Positions 39,037 through 50,000 of a stretch of 64,000 bases of DNA are shown here, one piece after another. Source of the DNA: Stenotrophomonas rhizophila (GTDB lineage: Bacteria; Pseudomonadota; Gammaproteobacteria; Xanthomonadales; Xanthomonadaceae); the NCBI RefSeq assembly GCF_020857975.1, contig NZ_JACWUO010000015.1, forward strand, positions 1-64,000. The letters are read 5' to 3'. Position 1 is the stretch's first letter, and every line of letters begins with the position of its first letter. Under the pieces are notes generated by a model. The model worked only from the letters and a program-made list of their open reading frames with translations, searched no databases and was not told the DNA's origin. Both the position numbers and the translations under genes were made by a program.

Positions 39037-42000
39037 CTACATGTCGCCGCGGGTGTCGTGGAAGGCGGCCAGGAACGCACGCAGCGATGCCGGCTTGATC
39101 GGCTTGGTCAGCAGCCGGTAGCCGCGCTCGCGCGCCATCCGCTTGAGTTCATCGCGGCCGTCGGCGGTCAGCAGCGCGCCCGGGATGGCGCGCCCGGCCT
39201 TGTCGCGCAGGGCCACCAGCGTATCCAGGCCATCCAGGCGGTCGTGCAGGTGGTAATCCACCAGCATCACGTCCGGGCGTTCGTCCACCTTCTGCAATGC
39301 CTGGTCCACGGTGCTGGCGGTGATCACCTCGACCTGCCAGCGCCCCAGCAGCGCGCGCATGCCATCGAGGATCTCCTGGTCGTTGTCCACGCACAGCACG
39401 CGCATGCCGGCCAGCGAATCGGTGCGCGACACCGGCGGCGGTGTCGGCGGCGAGCTTGCCGGATCGGGCAACAGGGGGGCCTCCACCCGCGGCAGCATGA
39501 TCGAGAACATGCTGCCGGTACCGACCCGGCTGCGCGCATTGAGCCGGTGGTCGAGCAGGCGCGAGATGCGCTGGCAGATCGACAGGCCCAGGCCCAGGCC
39601 CTGCTCGCCCCAGTCGAACGGCTGCTGGTAGCGATGGAACTCATCGAAGATCTGCTGCATGTGGTGCGCGGGAATGCCCGGGCCGGTATCCCACACCTGC
39701 AGTTCCACCTGGTCGCCGCGGTGGCGCACCGCCAGCACGATGCGGCCTTGCCGGGTGTAGCGCAGCGCGTTGGCCAGGAAATTCTGCAGTACCCGGCGCA
39801 ACAGGCGGCGGTCGCTGCGCACCCAGGCCGGGCGCGCCGACAGGTCCATGCGCAGGCCGCGCCCGGCGGCCACGGGCGAATACTGCGCGGCCAGTTCGCG
39901 CATCAGCAGGCTTACGTCGAAATCGCCGATCACCGGGTGCAGCCCGCCGGCGTCCAGCCGCGATACGTCCAGCAGGCCGTCCAGCAGTTCTTCGGCGGCA
40001 CGCAGCGAAGCATCCACGCGTTCGGCCAGGTGCCGCTGTTCTTCGTTGTTGTGGTGGCTGTCGCGCAGCGCCGAGGCGAACAGCCGCGCGGCATTCAGCG
40101 GCTGCAGCACGTCATGGCTGATCGCGGCCAGGAACCGCGTCTTGGACTGCTGTGCGGCCTCGGCCGCATGCGAGCGTTCGGCCACGCGCTGTTCCAGGGT
40201 TTCATTGGCTTCCAGCAGGGCCTTCTCGGCGTGCTTGTAGTCGGTGATGTCGTTGTAGCTGGTGACATAGCCGCCACCGGGCAGCGCCTGGCCGCGCATC
40301 TCGATCACCTTGCCGTCGCTGCGGGTGCGCTCGAAGATATGCGGCGAACCGGCGCGCATATAGCCGATGCGGCGGTTGATCTGCACCTCGATCTCGCCCT
40401 CGCCCAGTTCGCCGCGCTCGGCGTTGTAGCGGATCAGGTCGGCCACCGGGCGGCCCACGTAGAGCATGCCATCGGGGTAGCCGAACATCTGCTGGTAGCG
40501 GCGGTTCCAGGCGGTCAGGCGCATGTCCGGATCGACCACGCTGACCCCGGCGCTGATGTTCTCCAGCGTGGTGGAGAGGATTTCGCGGTTGAAGCGCAGT
40601 TCCTGGCCGGCCTCGTCGAGCACCGCCACCACTTCGCCCAGGTCCATGCCCGAGCCGCGCAGCAGGCTGGTCAGCAGCAACCGCGCCGAGGCCGCGCCGA
40701 TCGAGGCGGCCAGCAGGCGTTCGGTGAACTGCACCCAGGCGCGGTCGGCCGGGGCCGAGGCCTGCAGCTCGCGCCCCATCGACTGGGCCTGTTCGAGGAA
40801 CGAACGCCGCGCATGGCGGTCGCCGACCACCCGCGAGGCCAGCGCCAACAGGTCTTCGACATGCACATGGCCGGGCCAGGCACCGACCACCGACGGCCGC
40901 TGCGCATACGGGTCCAGGAACGGCGCGGCGCGCAGCCGCTCGTCCACGCCCGGGCGCCAGCGCACCGACACCAGCACCATCGCGGCCACGTTGACCAGCA
41001 ATGACCAGAACGTACCGTGGGTGAGCGGGTCCCAGCCGCTCATCCCGAACAGGTGCTGCGGCTGCAGCCAGGCGATGCCGAACGGGCCCTGCAGCCATGC
41101 CGGGTCCATCCAGCCGGCATGGGTCAGCGCGGGCAACAACAAGGTATAGGCCCAGGTGGCGAAGCCGAGCAGCATGCCGACCTCCACGCCCTTGCGGCTG
41201 GCCCCGCGCCAGTACAGGCCGCCGATCAGCCCGGGCGCGAACTGCGCCACCGCGGCGAATGCCATCAACCCGTAGGAAGCCAGCGTGCTGTCGTTGCTGC
41301 TGCCGCGGTAGTAGCTGTAGGCCAGCAGCGCCAGCAGCAGGATCGCCGTGCGCCGGATCCACAGCACCCGCGAGGCGACATCGGCCGCTTCCTGGTGGTC
41401 GCCGCTGCGGCGCAGCAGCACCGGCATCACCAGGTCGTTGCTGACCATGGTGGCCAGTGCGATGGAGGCCACGATGACCATGCCGGTGGCCGCCGAGAAG
41501 CCGCCCACGTAGGCCACCAGCGCCAGGAACTTGCGCCCTTCGGCCAGCGGCAGGGCCAGCACCATGCTGTCGTCGGCGACGCTGCCACCGGTGCCGAACA
41601 GGGTCACCCCGGCGGTGGCGATGGGGATCACCATCGCCGAGATGATCACCAGGTAGGCGCCGAACATCCAGCGCGCGCGGCGCACATCGCGTACGTCGCC
41701 GCATTCCACCACCGCCACGTGGAACTGGCGCGGCAGGCAGATGATGGCCAGGAAACTGAGCAGCGTCTGCGAGATGAAGCCCACCGGCGGCAACCCGGCA
41801 AACAGCGTATGCGCCGATTGCAGCACCCGGTCGGTACGGTCGTTGAGCCACAGGTAGGCGAACAGGCCCAGCGCCACCATCGCGATCAGCTTGATCAGCG
41901 ACTCCAGCGCGATCGCCAGCATCATGCCGTGGTGGTGTTCGGTGGCATCCACCTGGCGGGTGCCGAACAGCGTGGCGAACAACGCCATCAGCAGCGCCAC

Positions 42001-42486
42001 GTACAACGCCGGGTCGGTGAAGAAACCGGTGGGGCCGACATTGCCGGTCAGCACCTGCAGGCTCATCGCCACCGCTTTGTACTGCAGCGCCAGGTACGGC
42101 ACGATGCCGATCAGCGCGATCACCGCCACCAGCGCGGCCAACCGGCGCGAGCGGCCGAACCTCGAGGAAATGAAGTCGGCGATGGACACCACGTTCTGGC
42201 TGCGTGCGATCAGCGCCAGGCGTTCGATGATGCGCCAGCCGAACAACCACAGCAGCAGCGGGCCCAGGTAGATCGGCAGGTAGCCGATGCCATGCCGTAC
42301 CGCGGTGCCGACCGCCCCGTAGAAGGTCCACGACGAGCAGTACACCGCCAGGGCCAGGCTGTAGACCACCGGGCGCAGCCAGGGCCGGTCGGGGTACATC
42401 GGCCGTCGGTCTCCCCACCATGCCACGCCGAACAACAGCGCGGCATAGGCCACCGATACCAACAGCAGGATCCAGCTGGAGACCAC
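39037..42486 (-). CDS. crbS: Sodium/solute symporter-histidine kinase-receiver hybrid, CrbS/MxtR-like
   Basis: An 1,149-residue sensor. The N-terminal ~490 residues form an SSF (SLC5) transporter domain of about 13 helices. A PAS domain follows (around 640-760, with AGVSVVDPDMRLTAWNRRYQ), then HisKA (SHDVLQPLNAARL, His791), HATPase (WDTGPGIP, GLGLGLSIC) and a C-terminal receiver (phospho-acceptor Asp1077 in LVDYHLH). This architecture is that of CrbS/MxtR, which with CrbR/ErdR controls acetate use. Translation starts at GTG 42486. It converges on mntP, with 24 bases between the genes. Confidence 0.87.
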   Translation of the reverse strand: MVSSWILLLVSVAYAALLFGVAWWGDRRPMYPDRPWLRPVVYSLALAVYCSSWTFYGAVGTAVRHGIGYLPIYLGPLLLWLFGWRIIERLALIARSQNVVSIADFISSRFGRSRRLAALVAVIALIGIVPYLALQYKAVAMSLQVLTGNVGPTGFFTDPALYVALLMALFATLFGTRQVDATEHHHGMMLAIALESLIKLIAMVALGLFAYLWLNDRTDRVLQSAHTLFAGLPPVGFISQTLLSFLAIICLPRQFHVAVVECGDVRDVRRARWMFGAYLVIISAMVIPIATAGVTLFGTGGSVADDSMVLALPLAEGRKFLALVAYVGGFSAATGMVIVASIALATMVSNDLVMPVLLRRSGDHQEAADVASRVLWIRRTAILLLALLAYSYYRGSSNDSTLASYGLMAFAAVAQFAPGLIGGLYWRGASRKGVEVGMLLGFATWAYTLLLPALTHAGWMDPAWLQGPFGIAWLQPQHLFGMSGWDPLTHGTFWSLLVNVAAMVLVSVRWRPGVDERLRAAPFLDPYAQRPSVVGAWPGHVHVEDLLALASRVVGDRHARRSFLEQAQSMGRELQASAPADRAWVQFTERLLAASIGAASARLLLTSLLRGSGMDLGEVVAVLDEAGQELRFNREILSTTLENISAGVSVVDPDMRLTAWNRRYQQMFGYPDGMLYVGRPVADLIRYNAERGELGEGEIEVQINRRIGYMRAGSPHIFERTRSDGKVIEMRGQALPGGGYVTSYNDITDYKHAEKALLEANETLEQRVAERSHAAEAAQQSKTRFLAAISHDVLQPLNAARLFASALRDSHHNNEEQRHLAERVDASLRAAEELLDGLLDVSRLDAGGLHPVIGDFDVSLLMRELAAQYSPVAAGRGLRMDLSARPAWVRSDRRLLRRVLQNFLANALRYTRQGRIVLAVRHRGDQVELQVWDTGPGIPAHHMQQIFDEFHRYQQPFDWGEQGLGLGLSICQRISRLLDHRLNARSRVGTGSMFSIMLPRVEAPLLPDPASSPPTPPPVSRTDSLAGMRVLCVDNDQEILDGMRALLGRWQVEVITASTVDQALQKVDERPDVMLVDYHLHDRLDGLDTLVALRDKAGRAIPGALLTADGRDELKRMARERGYRLLTKPIKPASLRAFLAAFHDTRGDM

Positions 42487-42566
42487 GTGGCGTGTTTCCC
42501 TGAAAGCAGCAGGCAGGGTAGGTCACCACCGTTGCCGGTGACAATGGCCGGTGTGGCCGCTGCCGC

Positions 42567-43919
42567 CTACTCCAGCGCCAGGGCCGGCAAACGGATCTCG
42601 ACACAGGTGCCGTGGCCGCTGCGACTCTCCACCTGGATCCGGCCACTGGCCGCGGCCACCAGGCTGGCGCTTACCGCCAGGCCCAGGCCGGTGCCCTGCC
42701 CGACCGGCTTGGTGGTGAAGAACGGCTCCAGGCAGCGCGCGCGCACTTCCTCGCTCATGCCCTGCCCGGTGTCGCGGGCGCGGATGGCCAGCTCGCCCCC
42801 CTCCGCCACCAGCGCCAGTTCCAGGTCGAAACTGCCGCCGTCGGGCATGGCCTGGCTGGCGTTGACGGCCAGGCTGAGCAGGATCAACTCCAGCTGTGCC
42901 GGGTCGAAATGGATGCGGCAACGCACCTGGCCGGTATCGACCCGGCACGCGATGCCCAGATCGAACACCTGGCGCAGCATCGGCGCCATCGCCTCGATGG
43001 CATCGGCGGCATCCAGCAGTTGCGGCCGGCCGGCCTCCAGCCGGCTGAAATCCAGCAGGCGGCGGCTGACCGCGCTGGCGCGGCGGGCCGCCGAGTCCAC
43101 TCCCTGCAGCGCTTCGGCCACGGCAGGCAGATCCTGGCTGCGGCGGGCCTTGGCCACATAGCCGTGGATCAGCCCCAGCAGGTGGTTGAAATCGTGCGCG
43201 ATGCCGCTGGCCAGGCGGCCCACGTTCTCCATCTTCATCGCGTGCACCAACTGGTCGCGCGAACGTTCCTTCTCCTGCATCTCCAGTTGCAGCTGGTCGC
43301 GCTTGCGCGCCAGGTCGGCGCCATGCTGCTCGGCCAGCTGCAGGCTTTCACGCAGTGCGGTGACGCTGTGGTGCAGCAGCCAGGCCACCAGCGCGCTGCC
43401 GAACACGCACGCACCCAGCTGGACCACCACCTGCGGCACCCGCTCGCTGCGGAACAGGTTGCCGGCCAGGTCGACCCAGGCCCCGGCCACCATCACAGCG
43501 CACAGCCACAGCGTTGCCCAACGCAACGGCCGCGCGCCCAGCAGCGCGGCCACCAGCAGGATCGGCACCACCTGCAGCAACTGTTGCCGCACCTGTGCGG
43601 CCAGGCCCCAGTAGCCATAGGCCACCGACAGCAGCAGCAACTGCCCGAGCACGAAGGCACCGGCCGCCGCCACGCCCTGGCCCCGCCGCTGCACGACCAG
43701 GCAGCCAACGCACAGCAGCAGCTGCAATCCGGCCAGCACCGGCACCATGCTGTCCACGCCCACGCTTGGCCCCTGCAACAGCCAGAAGGCCATCAGTGGA
43801 TGGAAGCCGGCCAGCAGCAGCCACAGGCCGCACAGCATGGCATCGGTGCGCGCGCCCAGGCCGCGCGGCAGCATGGCCCGATCCGGCAGGGAGACAGCGG
43901 GGGTAACGGGTTCAGGCAT
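42567..43919 (-). CDS. Membrane-bound sensor histidine kinase
   Basis: A 450-residue kinase with about six N-terminal membrane helices (residues 25-200), a short coiled coil (LQLEMQEKERSRDQL) and a HisKA of the GIAHDFNHLLGLIHGY type (His242). The N box is SLAVNASQAMPDGG, with DTGQGM and GTGLGLAV as G boxes. The phospho-His region is of the two-component kinase group that often lacks PAS sensing. ATG 43919 has GGAG ten bases before it. It lies 80 bases upstream of the crbS-like gene on the same strand, and no partner regulator is adjacent; it could feed CrbR or the orphan OmpR-type regulator. Confidence 0.85.
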   Translation of the reverse strand: MPEPVTPAVSLPDRAMLPRGLGARTDAMLCGLWLLLAGFHPLMAFWLLQGPSVGVDSMVPVLAGLQLLLCVGCLVVQRRGQGVAAAGAFVLGQLLLLSVAYGYWGLAAQVRQQLLQVVPILLVAALLGARPLRWATLWLCAVMVAGAWVDLAGNLFRSERVPQVVVQLGACVFGSALVAWLLHHSVTALRESLQLAEQHGADLARKRDQLQLEMQEKERSRDQLVHAMKMENVGRLASGIAHDFNHLLGLIHGYVAKARRSQDLPAVAEALQGVDSAARRASAVSRRLLDFSRLEAGRPQLLDAADAIEAMAPMLRQVFDLGIACRVDTGQVRCRIHFDPAQLELILLSLAVNASQAMPDGGSFDLELALVAEGGELAIRARDTGQGMSEEVRARCLEPFFTTKPVGQGTGLGLAVSASLVAAASGRIQVESRSGHGTCVEIRLPALALE

Positions 43920-43961
43920 GCGCGGCCACTCCAGACGGGTCGAATACGTCAAGTTGTGTCG

Positions 43962-43974
43962 ATAACGGCGTTAT
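43962..43974. promoter_or_regulatory. Perfect dyad between divergent kinase and GGDEF-like genes
   Basis: ATAACG-G-CGTTAT is a 13-base dyad in the 145-base divergent promoter region. It overlaps AT-rich sequence (TATATTAG on the plus strand) that could serve as a -10 region. It is a candidate operator for a regulator acting on one or both genes. Confidence 0.4.
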
Positions 43975-44064
43975 ATTAGCCGTCCACGATCCGGCTGCCG
44001 CCGGCTGCAGCGCCACTGCAGCCGCCCTGGGCCAGGCCTGATCGCCGCCAGGACGCCGTTGACC

Positions 44065-45999
44065 ATGCCCAGCTTGCCGCTCGCCCGTCGCAGTCTGTCT
44101 GCGCTGCTATGCCTTGCCGCCTGTCTCGCCCTGCCGGCACGGGCGCAACCCGTCGACAATGCGCCGCTGATGGACCAGGTGCAGCAGTGCCACGCACTGT
44201 TGACCAGCACGCCGCAGACTTCGCTGCAGATCGCCCGCGCCCTGCTGGCCCGCCCGGCGTTGCCGACGCCGGTGGAGATCGGCGCGACCGGCTGCCTGGG
44301 CATCGCGCTGCGCGCGCAGGGCCAGCTGCAACAGACCACCGCCCTGCCGGCACGGCTGCTGGCCGCCGCCGAGCGCGCCGATGCCAGCAGCGAAGACCGG
44401 CTGCGGGCCAAATCGATGGCCGCGCACCTGCTGTTGTGGCAGGGAGAACACGCGCGGGCGCTGGCGCTGACCAGCGACGCCCTCGACGAAGCGGTGCGCG
44501 CCCGCGATGTGCATGCCCAGATCAGTGCATTGATGCAGATCGCGATGATCCGTGGCGATGCCATGGGCGACGCGCAGGGCGCATTGACCTACCTGCAGAA
44601 AGCCGCCGCGCTCAGCCAGCACCTGCGCCGCCCGCCCAACCCGGGCGACCTGCTGATCCACTACAACGTGGGCTACGCGCTGCTGCAGATGCAGCGCCAT
44701 GAGGAAGCCCTGAGCGCGTTCGCGCGCGCCGAGGCGATCGGTGCGCGGCTCAACGGCCAGGACGTGCTGCTGTACCGGATCGCCAGCCACCGTGCCGAGA
44801 TCCAGCGCGCGCAGGGCCAGTATGCCGCCGCCGATGCAGGGCTGCGGCGGGCCCTGGCCTGGCAGGAGAAACAGGACCAGCAGGGCCGGATCGTCACCCT
44901 GCAGCGGCTGGCCCGGCTGGCATTGGACCGCAACCAGGACATGCAGGCGCTGGCACTGGCCGAACAGGCCCAGGCACTGGCCGAGGCTGGCCGGTTCAGC
45001 GATGAGGTCCGCCACGGGCTGGACCTGCTCGGCGATGCGCACACCGTGCTTGGCCACCGCCAACAGGCCCTGCGGGCGGCGCGCCAGGCGCGCGAGATGG
45101 ACCAGGCGCGCAGCAAGGGCGACACCCTCAACCAGCTGGCCAAACTGCAGGCCACCGCCGAACGCAGCATCGATCCGGCCCAGGTCAACGCCGAGCAGGA
45201 CCTGGGCCGCGTGCGGGTGCTGCGCAACAGCGCCGTGGTGGCATTGCTGGCGGTGCTGGTGATCGCCACCACGCTGGTGCTGCGGCTGCGCCGCCAGCGC
45301 CATGAGCTGTCGGCGCTGAACCGCACCGATGCGCTGACCGGCCTGCCCAACCGCAGCGAGGCCGAGCATCGGCTGGCCGACGCCGCCGAACATGCCGGCC
45401 CGAAGCGCAGCGCGCTGGTCCTGCTGGAAATCGATGATTTCAAGGCCTTCAACGAACGCCACGGCCAGGCCGCCGGCGATGGCCTGCTGCGCGCGGTAGC
45501 GCGCTGCCTGGTGCAGGCGGTGGACCGCCGCGACCTGGTCGCCCGCTGGGGCGGTGCCAGCTTCCTGGTCGCCCGCCACGACACCACTGCCGCTGCCGCG
45601 CAGGCGCTGGCCAATCACCTGCGCATCAGTATTGAGCGGCTGCTGGTGGAAGCCCAGCCCGGCCAGGCCATCACCCTCAGCGCCAGCCTGGGCGTGGCCC
45701 CGTTGCCGTTGTTCGCCGGCCGTGCGGCGCAGCTGGACGACAGCCTGCGCGCGGCCGACCGCGCCCTGCAGAGCGCACGCCGCAGCGGCCACAACGCCTG
45801 GGCCAGTCTCTGGGGCGAAACCGCCGGCGCCGACGTGGATCTGTACAGCCTGCTGCACGACCCGGAACAGGCGATGGCGCTGGGTTGGGTGACCCTGGCC
45901 GGCAGCCGGCCGATGCCCTGGGCACCACCGCGCGCCGAGCCGCAGCGGCAGGCCCCGGCCGGGACGGCGGCCGGCACCGTCAACAAACACCGGTACTAG
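44065..45999 (+). CDS. TPR-containing membrane protein with degenerate GGDEF domain
   Basis: A 644-residue protein with a signal peptide (ending near ALPARA), a periplasmic block of TPR-like helical repeats (about 40-390), one membrane helix (VVALLAVLVIATTLVLRL) and a cytoplasmic GGDEF-fold domain starting ALNRTDALTGLPNR. The active-site signature reads GGASF at residues 496-500 rather than GG(D/E)EF, and no RxxD inhibition site precedes it. It probably does not make cyclic di-GMP and may bind it, or act as a pure sensor. It is divergent from a histidine kinase gene. Confidence 0.88.
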   Translation: MPSLPLARRSLSALLCLAACLALPARAQPVDNAPLMDQVQQCHALLTSTPQTSLQIARALLARPALPTPVEIGATGCLGIALRAQGQLQQTTALPARLLAAAERADASSEDRLRAKSMAAHLLLWQGEHARALALTSDALDEAVRARDVHAQISALMQIAMIRGDAMGDAQGALTYLQKAAALSQHLRRPPNPGDLLIHYNVGYALLQMQRHEEALSAFARAEAIGARLNGQDVLLYRIASHRAEIQRAQGQYAAADAGLRRALAWQEKQDQQGRIVTLQRLARLALDRNQDMQALALAEQAQALAEAGRFSDEVRHGLDLLGDAHTVLGHRQQALRAARQAREMDQARSKGDTLNQLAKLQATAERSIDPAQVNAEQDLGRVRVLRNSAVVALLAVLVIATTLVLRLRRQRHELSALNRTDALTGLPNRSEAEHRLADAAEHAGPKRSALVLLEIDDFKAFNERHGQAAGDGLLRAVARCLVQAVDRRDLVARWGGASFLVARHDTTAAAAQALANHLRISIERLLVEAQPGQAITLSASLGVAPLPLFAGRAAQLDDSLRAADRALQSARRSGHNAWASLWGETAGADVDLYSLLHDPEQAMALGWVTLAGSRPMPWAPPRAEPQRQAPAGTAAGTVNKHRY

Positions 46000-46009
46000 G
46001 CGGCACCGC

Positions 46010-47014
46010 TCAGCGCGCCACCTCGAAGCGCACTTCCACCCGGCGATTGGGCAACAGGCATTCCAGCAGCGCCGCACGCGGCCGCACGCCGTCGCACTGC
46101 TGCACCTGCTGGGTATCGCCACGGTACTCGTAGCGGATCAGTGCCGGGTCGATGCCGCGCCCGACCAGCAGTTCACGCACGGTGCGCGCGCGCCGCTCGG
46201 ACAATGCCTGGTTGGCATCGAAGCCACGCCCCTGCATGCGGTCGGCATGCCCGACCAGGGCAATGCCCTGCAGCGGCAACGACTCGGCGGCGATGCTGGC
46301 CAGCGCGCGGTCGACGCTTTCCAGCGAATAGGTGCGGATGTCGCGGTAGCCGTCGCGGTCGAACTCGAACAGCACGTTGGCCACCAGCGTGGCCGCCGCG
46401 ACCGGCGCGGCTGCGCCGACATCGCACTGGCGTGCGGCGGCTTCGGCGTCGTTGACCAGCTCTTCGGCGATCTGGATGTAGGGCTTGGAATGCCGCCACT
46501 GCTGCTGGTTGAACTCGTTGCCGGCATGCACCAGTTCGACCTCGCCACAGGCCACCTGCTGCTGCGCGCAGCTGAACCCGGGGGCCTGGTGCAGCACGCG
46601 CAGGCGCTGCCACAGGTCATCGCGCAGGTACTTGGCGTTGTTCACCAGCGGGGTGTCGGTGGGCAGCGGCTGGACGCCCTGCTCCATGCCCACGATCAGC
46701 TTCTCCGATTCGCCCAGTGCCTGCTGCGGGAAGTCGCTGCGGTCGTTGCGGCTGTATTCGTGGAAGGACACATCCAGCCAGCATTGCGCCTTGGCCAAGT
46801 GGTAGTCGCGGATCGGGCGGCCGCCATCGTTGAGCGCCTGGATGCGGCCCTGGGTGGCCTCGTAGGCGCCCAGGTCGGCATGGATGGCCTGGTCGCTGAT
46901 GCGCTGCTGCGGCGGATGCAGCAGGGTCTGCTGGGCCGAGGCGGTGCTGGCGAGCAGCAGCGCGGCGGCCAGCAGCGAGGGAGCGAGGCGGGAGATCGGG
47001 TGGAAAGTGGTCAT
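46010..47014 (-). CDS. OmpA-family protein of the giant-adhesin operon
   Basis: A 334-residue exported protein (signal ending ASTASA) with a unique helical N-terminal part of about 200 residues. A C-terminal OmpA-like peptidoglycan-binding domain follows, beginning VLFEFDRDGYRDI and holding VGHADRMQGRGFDANQALSE and RARTVRELL. A GAGGA site precedes ATG 47014. It is the last gene of a three-gene operon, 10 bases after the beta-barrel gene. It probably anchors the surface complex to the cell wall. Its N-terminal part matches no family I know. Confidence 0.85.
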   Translation of the reverse strand: MTTFHPISRLAPSLLAAALLLASTASAQQTLLHPPQQRISDQAIHADLGAYEATQGRIQALNDGGRPIRDYHLAKAQCWLDVSFHEYSRNDRSDFPQQALGESEKLIVGMEQGVQPLPTDTPLVNNAKYLRDDLWQRLRVLHQAPGFSCAQQQVACGEVELVHAGNEFNQQQWRHSKPYIQIAEELVNDAEAAARQCDVGAAAPVAAATLVANVLFEFDRDGYRDIRTYSLESVDRALASIAAESLPLQGIALVGHADRMQGRGFDANQALSERRARTVRELLVGRGIDPALIRYEYRGDTQQVQQCDGVRPRAALLECLLPNRRVEVRFEVAR

Positions 47015-47024
47015 CGGGGCATCC

Positions 47025-50000
47025 TCAGCGTGCCGGGTCGCGGTAGCGGACGGGGTCCGGCCGGAAAAGGTCTTCGTCGAACTTGAAGCGCAGGCGCAGG
47101 AACACGCCCTGCTGGGTGTATTCATAGCCATTGAGGTCGCGGTCGCCGCTGAAGCCGGTCCAGTTGTAGCCGGCCGACAACCACAGGTTCTGGCGCAGCA
47201 ACCGGCCTACTTCCACGCCCCAGGCGTACTGGTTGGCCTTGGACTGGCCGCGGAAGGTGGAGCCGAGCACGCCGATGTCCCAGTTTTCGGTGATGTCATA
47301 CACCACCCGGCCGGACAGCAGCACGGCGTGGAAGCGGCTGTTGACCCGCGACCCGTCGCCGTAGGCGAACTGGTCCTGCTGCCACTTGCCGGCGATGCGC
47401 CCGGTCAGCCACCACGGCCGCGATGGATGCCAGTCGGCGTGGGTGGACACGATATGCGCACGCGTGCGCACGTCCTGGCTGCTGCCATCCACGGGCCGGC
47501 CGTCGGACAGGGTCAGCCCGCTTTCGTCGCGTTCCAGCTTGTACTCATAGCGGGCCAGCGCGTTGACCCGGTTGCGGTCGGTTTCGCGGTAGGCCACGCC
47601 CAGCTGGAAGCGGTCCTGCAGCACGTCCCCGCGCGCGTCGTAGCGGGTGCTGAGCAGGTAGTTGCGGGCCAGCAGGGTCCAGTCGCGGCTGAGCTTGCGG
47701 GCCAGCATGGCCTGCACCAGGGTGGTGTTGAACGCCTCGTTGCTGTCGGTATCGGGCACGTCGTCCGAGATCCGGTGTTCGACCCGGACCGCGCCGCGCC
47801 ACAGCGGGTTGGCGCTGTAGTCCAGCGCCAGCGCCAGGCCGGTGCTGTCGCCGGCGCTGCCGTCGATCACCTTGACGTGCTCGGCCGAACTGCCCAGGCG
47901 CAGGCCTTCGGCGATGTCCCAGGTATTGCGGATGCCCGAGGCGGCCTGCACGTCGCGGCCGCTGATCGAATCGCGCAGCCGGTACTCGCTGAAGGTCTGG
48001 GTATCGCGCAGGTAGGTGCTGTCGACACCGAATACCAGCGCATCGGCTTCGCGGTCGGTGGTGGTGATGCCGTAGGCACTGGTCAGGCCGGTCTGCTTTT
48101 CGTAACGCCCATACACCCGGCTGCGCTCGAACACCTGGTAGTCCAGCCCGGCAGCCAGGCGCTTGCGGTCTTCGCCGCTGACGCTGCGCTCCACTTCGGC
48201 ACCGGCGCTGAGCCGGTCGCTGAGGCGGTAACCCAGGCCGATGCGGGCGCTGTCCGATTCCAGTTCGGTGCCCACCGGCAGGTCGCTGGTGAGCGGGCTG
48301 CCACTGCTGCTGCCGTTGATCACCATCAGCCCGGTCAGCGGGTCCAGCGCCTGCTGGCCGTAGCCCAGCGCGCCGCCGCCGCTGCCACTGGCGAAGCCGC
48401 CGGTCAGCCCGCCGGCGTTGCCGAACGGTGCGCCCGACGACCACGGCGAGGTTACCCCGATGGTTTCGCGGATGCTGCGCACGCCCAGGTCCACGGTCAA
48501 CCGCTCGCTGGCGTTGACCCGTACACCGGCGCCGCCGGCATCGCGCTTGCCGCCATCGGGATTGCGGTCTTCGCTGCGCAGGCCTTCGACATACAGCTCC
48601 AGGCGCGGGCCAACCCGCCAGCCCAGCCGCGCGTTGTACTCGCCACGGCCGCCATACAGCGGCGCGGCCGGGTTGTTGAAGGCCGGGTCGGTGCGCGCGG
48701 CGAACAGGCGCGCGTCGAGCCTGGCGCCGTCGTGGGCGAATTCCAGCCGCCAGGCGTCGCCTTCCACCTCGCCACTGACATCCTTCAGGCCCTGCGAGGT
48801 GACCTGGTTGATGGTGTTGGTGTTGACCTCGCTGCGGGTCCGGGCGAACTCGGCCACCAGCAGCGTGTTGTCGCCGAAGCGATAGCTGGCATTGGCGCTG
48901 CCCATCTTGAATTCGGCATAGGGGTTGCGGTCTTCGACCGCGGCCGCACCGACTTCAAACCGATCGGTCAGCTTGACCTGCGCATCGGCACCGACCACCC
49001 AGAACTTTTCGGTGTCCTGGTCCAGTTCATAGGTGATGCGCAGCGAGACCGTGTTGAGGTCGCTGTCGAAAGCCGGCAGGAACTGGTTGAGCAGGATGCG
49101 CCCGGAGAACGGCTCGAAGCTGTAGTCGACCAGCCGCGCCAGTGAGCGCACCGAGACGATCCGGGTCGGCTGGTTGCGGTCGCGCACCACCACCTCGACC
49201 CGCTCGCTGCCTTCCAGCACCGCGTTGTTGCGCAGCGCGTACGGGCCGCTGCCCTGGCTGCGGAACTCCTCGATCACCTGGCGCAGCGAATCCTGGATGG
49301 CGAACACATTGCTGCGTACCCGCTCGCTCTCGAAATGCCAGCCCAGCCCGGTGGCGGTGCGGTTGTAGCTGCCCAGGCTGCGCTGCGGCAGGGCGCCACT
49401 GCCACCGATGCCGGTGGCGGTGGCCAGGCCGTCGCCGGTCTGGAAATCGCCATACAGCAGGTAGCTGCGCTGGTTGTCGATGCGCACGTACAGGCGCTCG
49501 GCCGAGCGCGCATCGAAGCCGCGCAGCGACGAATCGCCGTAGACCGGATAGAACTCCTCCGGCTGGATGTCGCGCAGCAGCCGGCCGCGGGTGTCCTTGT
49601 CCGAATCGTAGGCAGCGGTCAGCAGGTACTCGCCCTTGATCCGGCCCTTGACGAAGAACGCGGTGCGCGCGGCGGCGTTGGCCTTGCCGCTGTTGAACTG
49701 GCGTTCCCAGCGGCGGATGTCGCGGTCGAAGGCGTCGTTGCGTTCCACCGGCGAGATCAGCCCGCCATTGTTACGACGGCCGAAGTTCACTACCCCTTCG
49801 ATCAGACCGGTGGCCAGCAGTTCGCGCATCTCCGGCAGGAAGGCGATGCTGCCCTGCGCGGTTTCAGCACCGGCGGTGACCCGCAGCAACACGTCCTGCG
49901 GGTCGTGCGGGGCGAGCAGGTCGAATTCGGCCACGCCGTCGACCACCTGCAGCTGCACGCCGGGGATGAGCTTGTCGGCATCCAGCGCGCCGGGACCCAG

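Noticed and set aside
44107..46122. A 671-codon minus-strand frame opposite the GGDEF-like gene
   Set aside because: It has no recognisable domain and the typical antisense composition; the plus-strand gene has a signal peptide, TPRs and a GGDEF fold.
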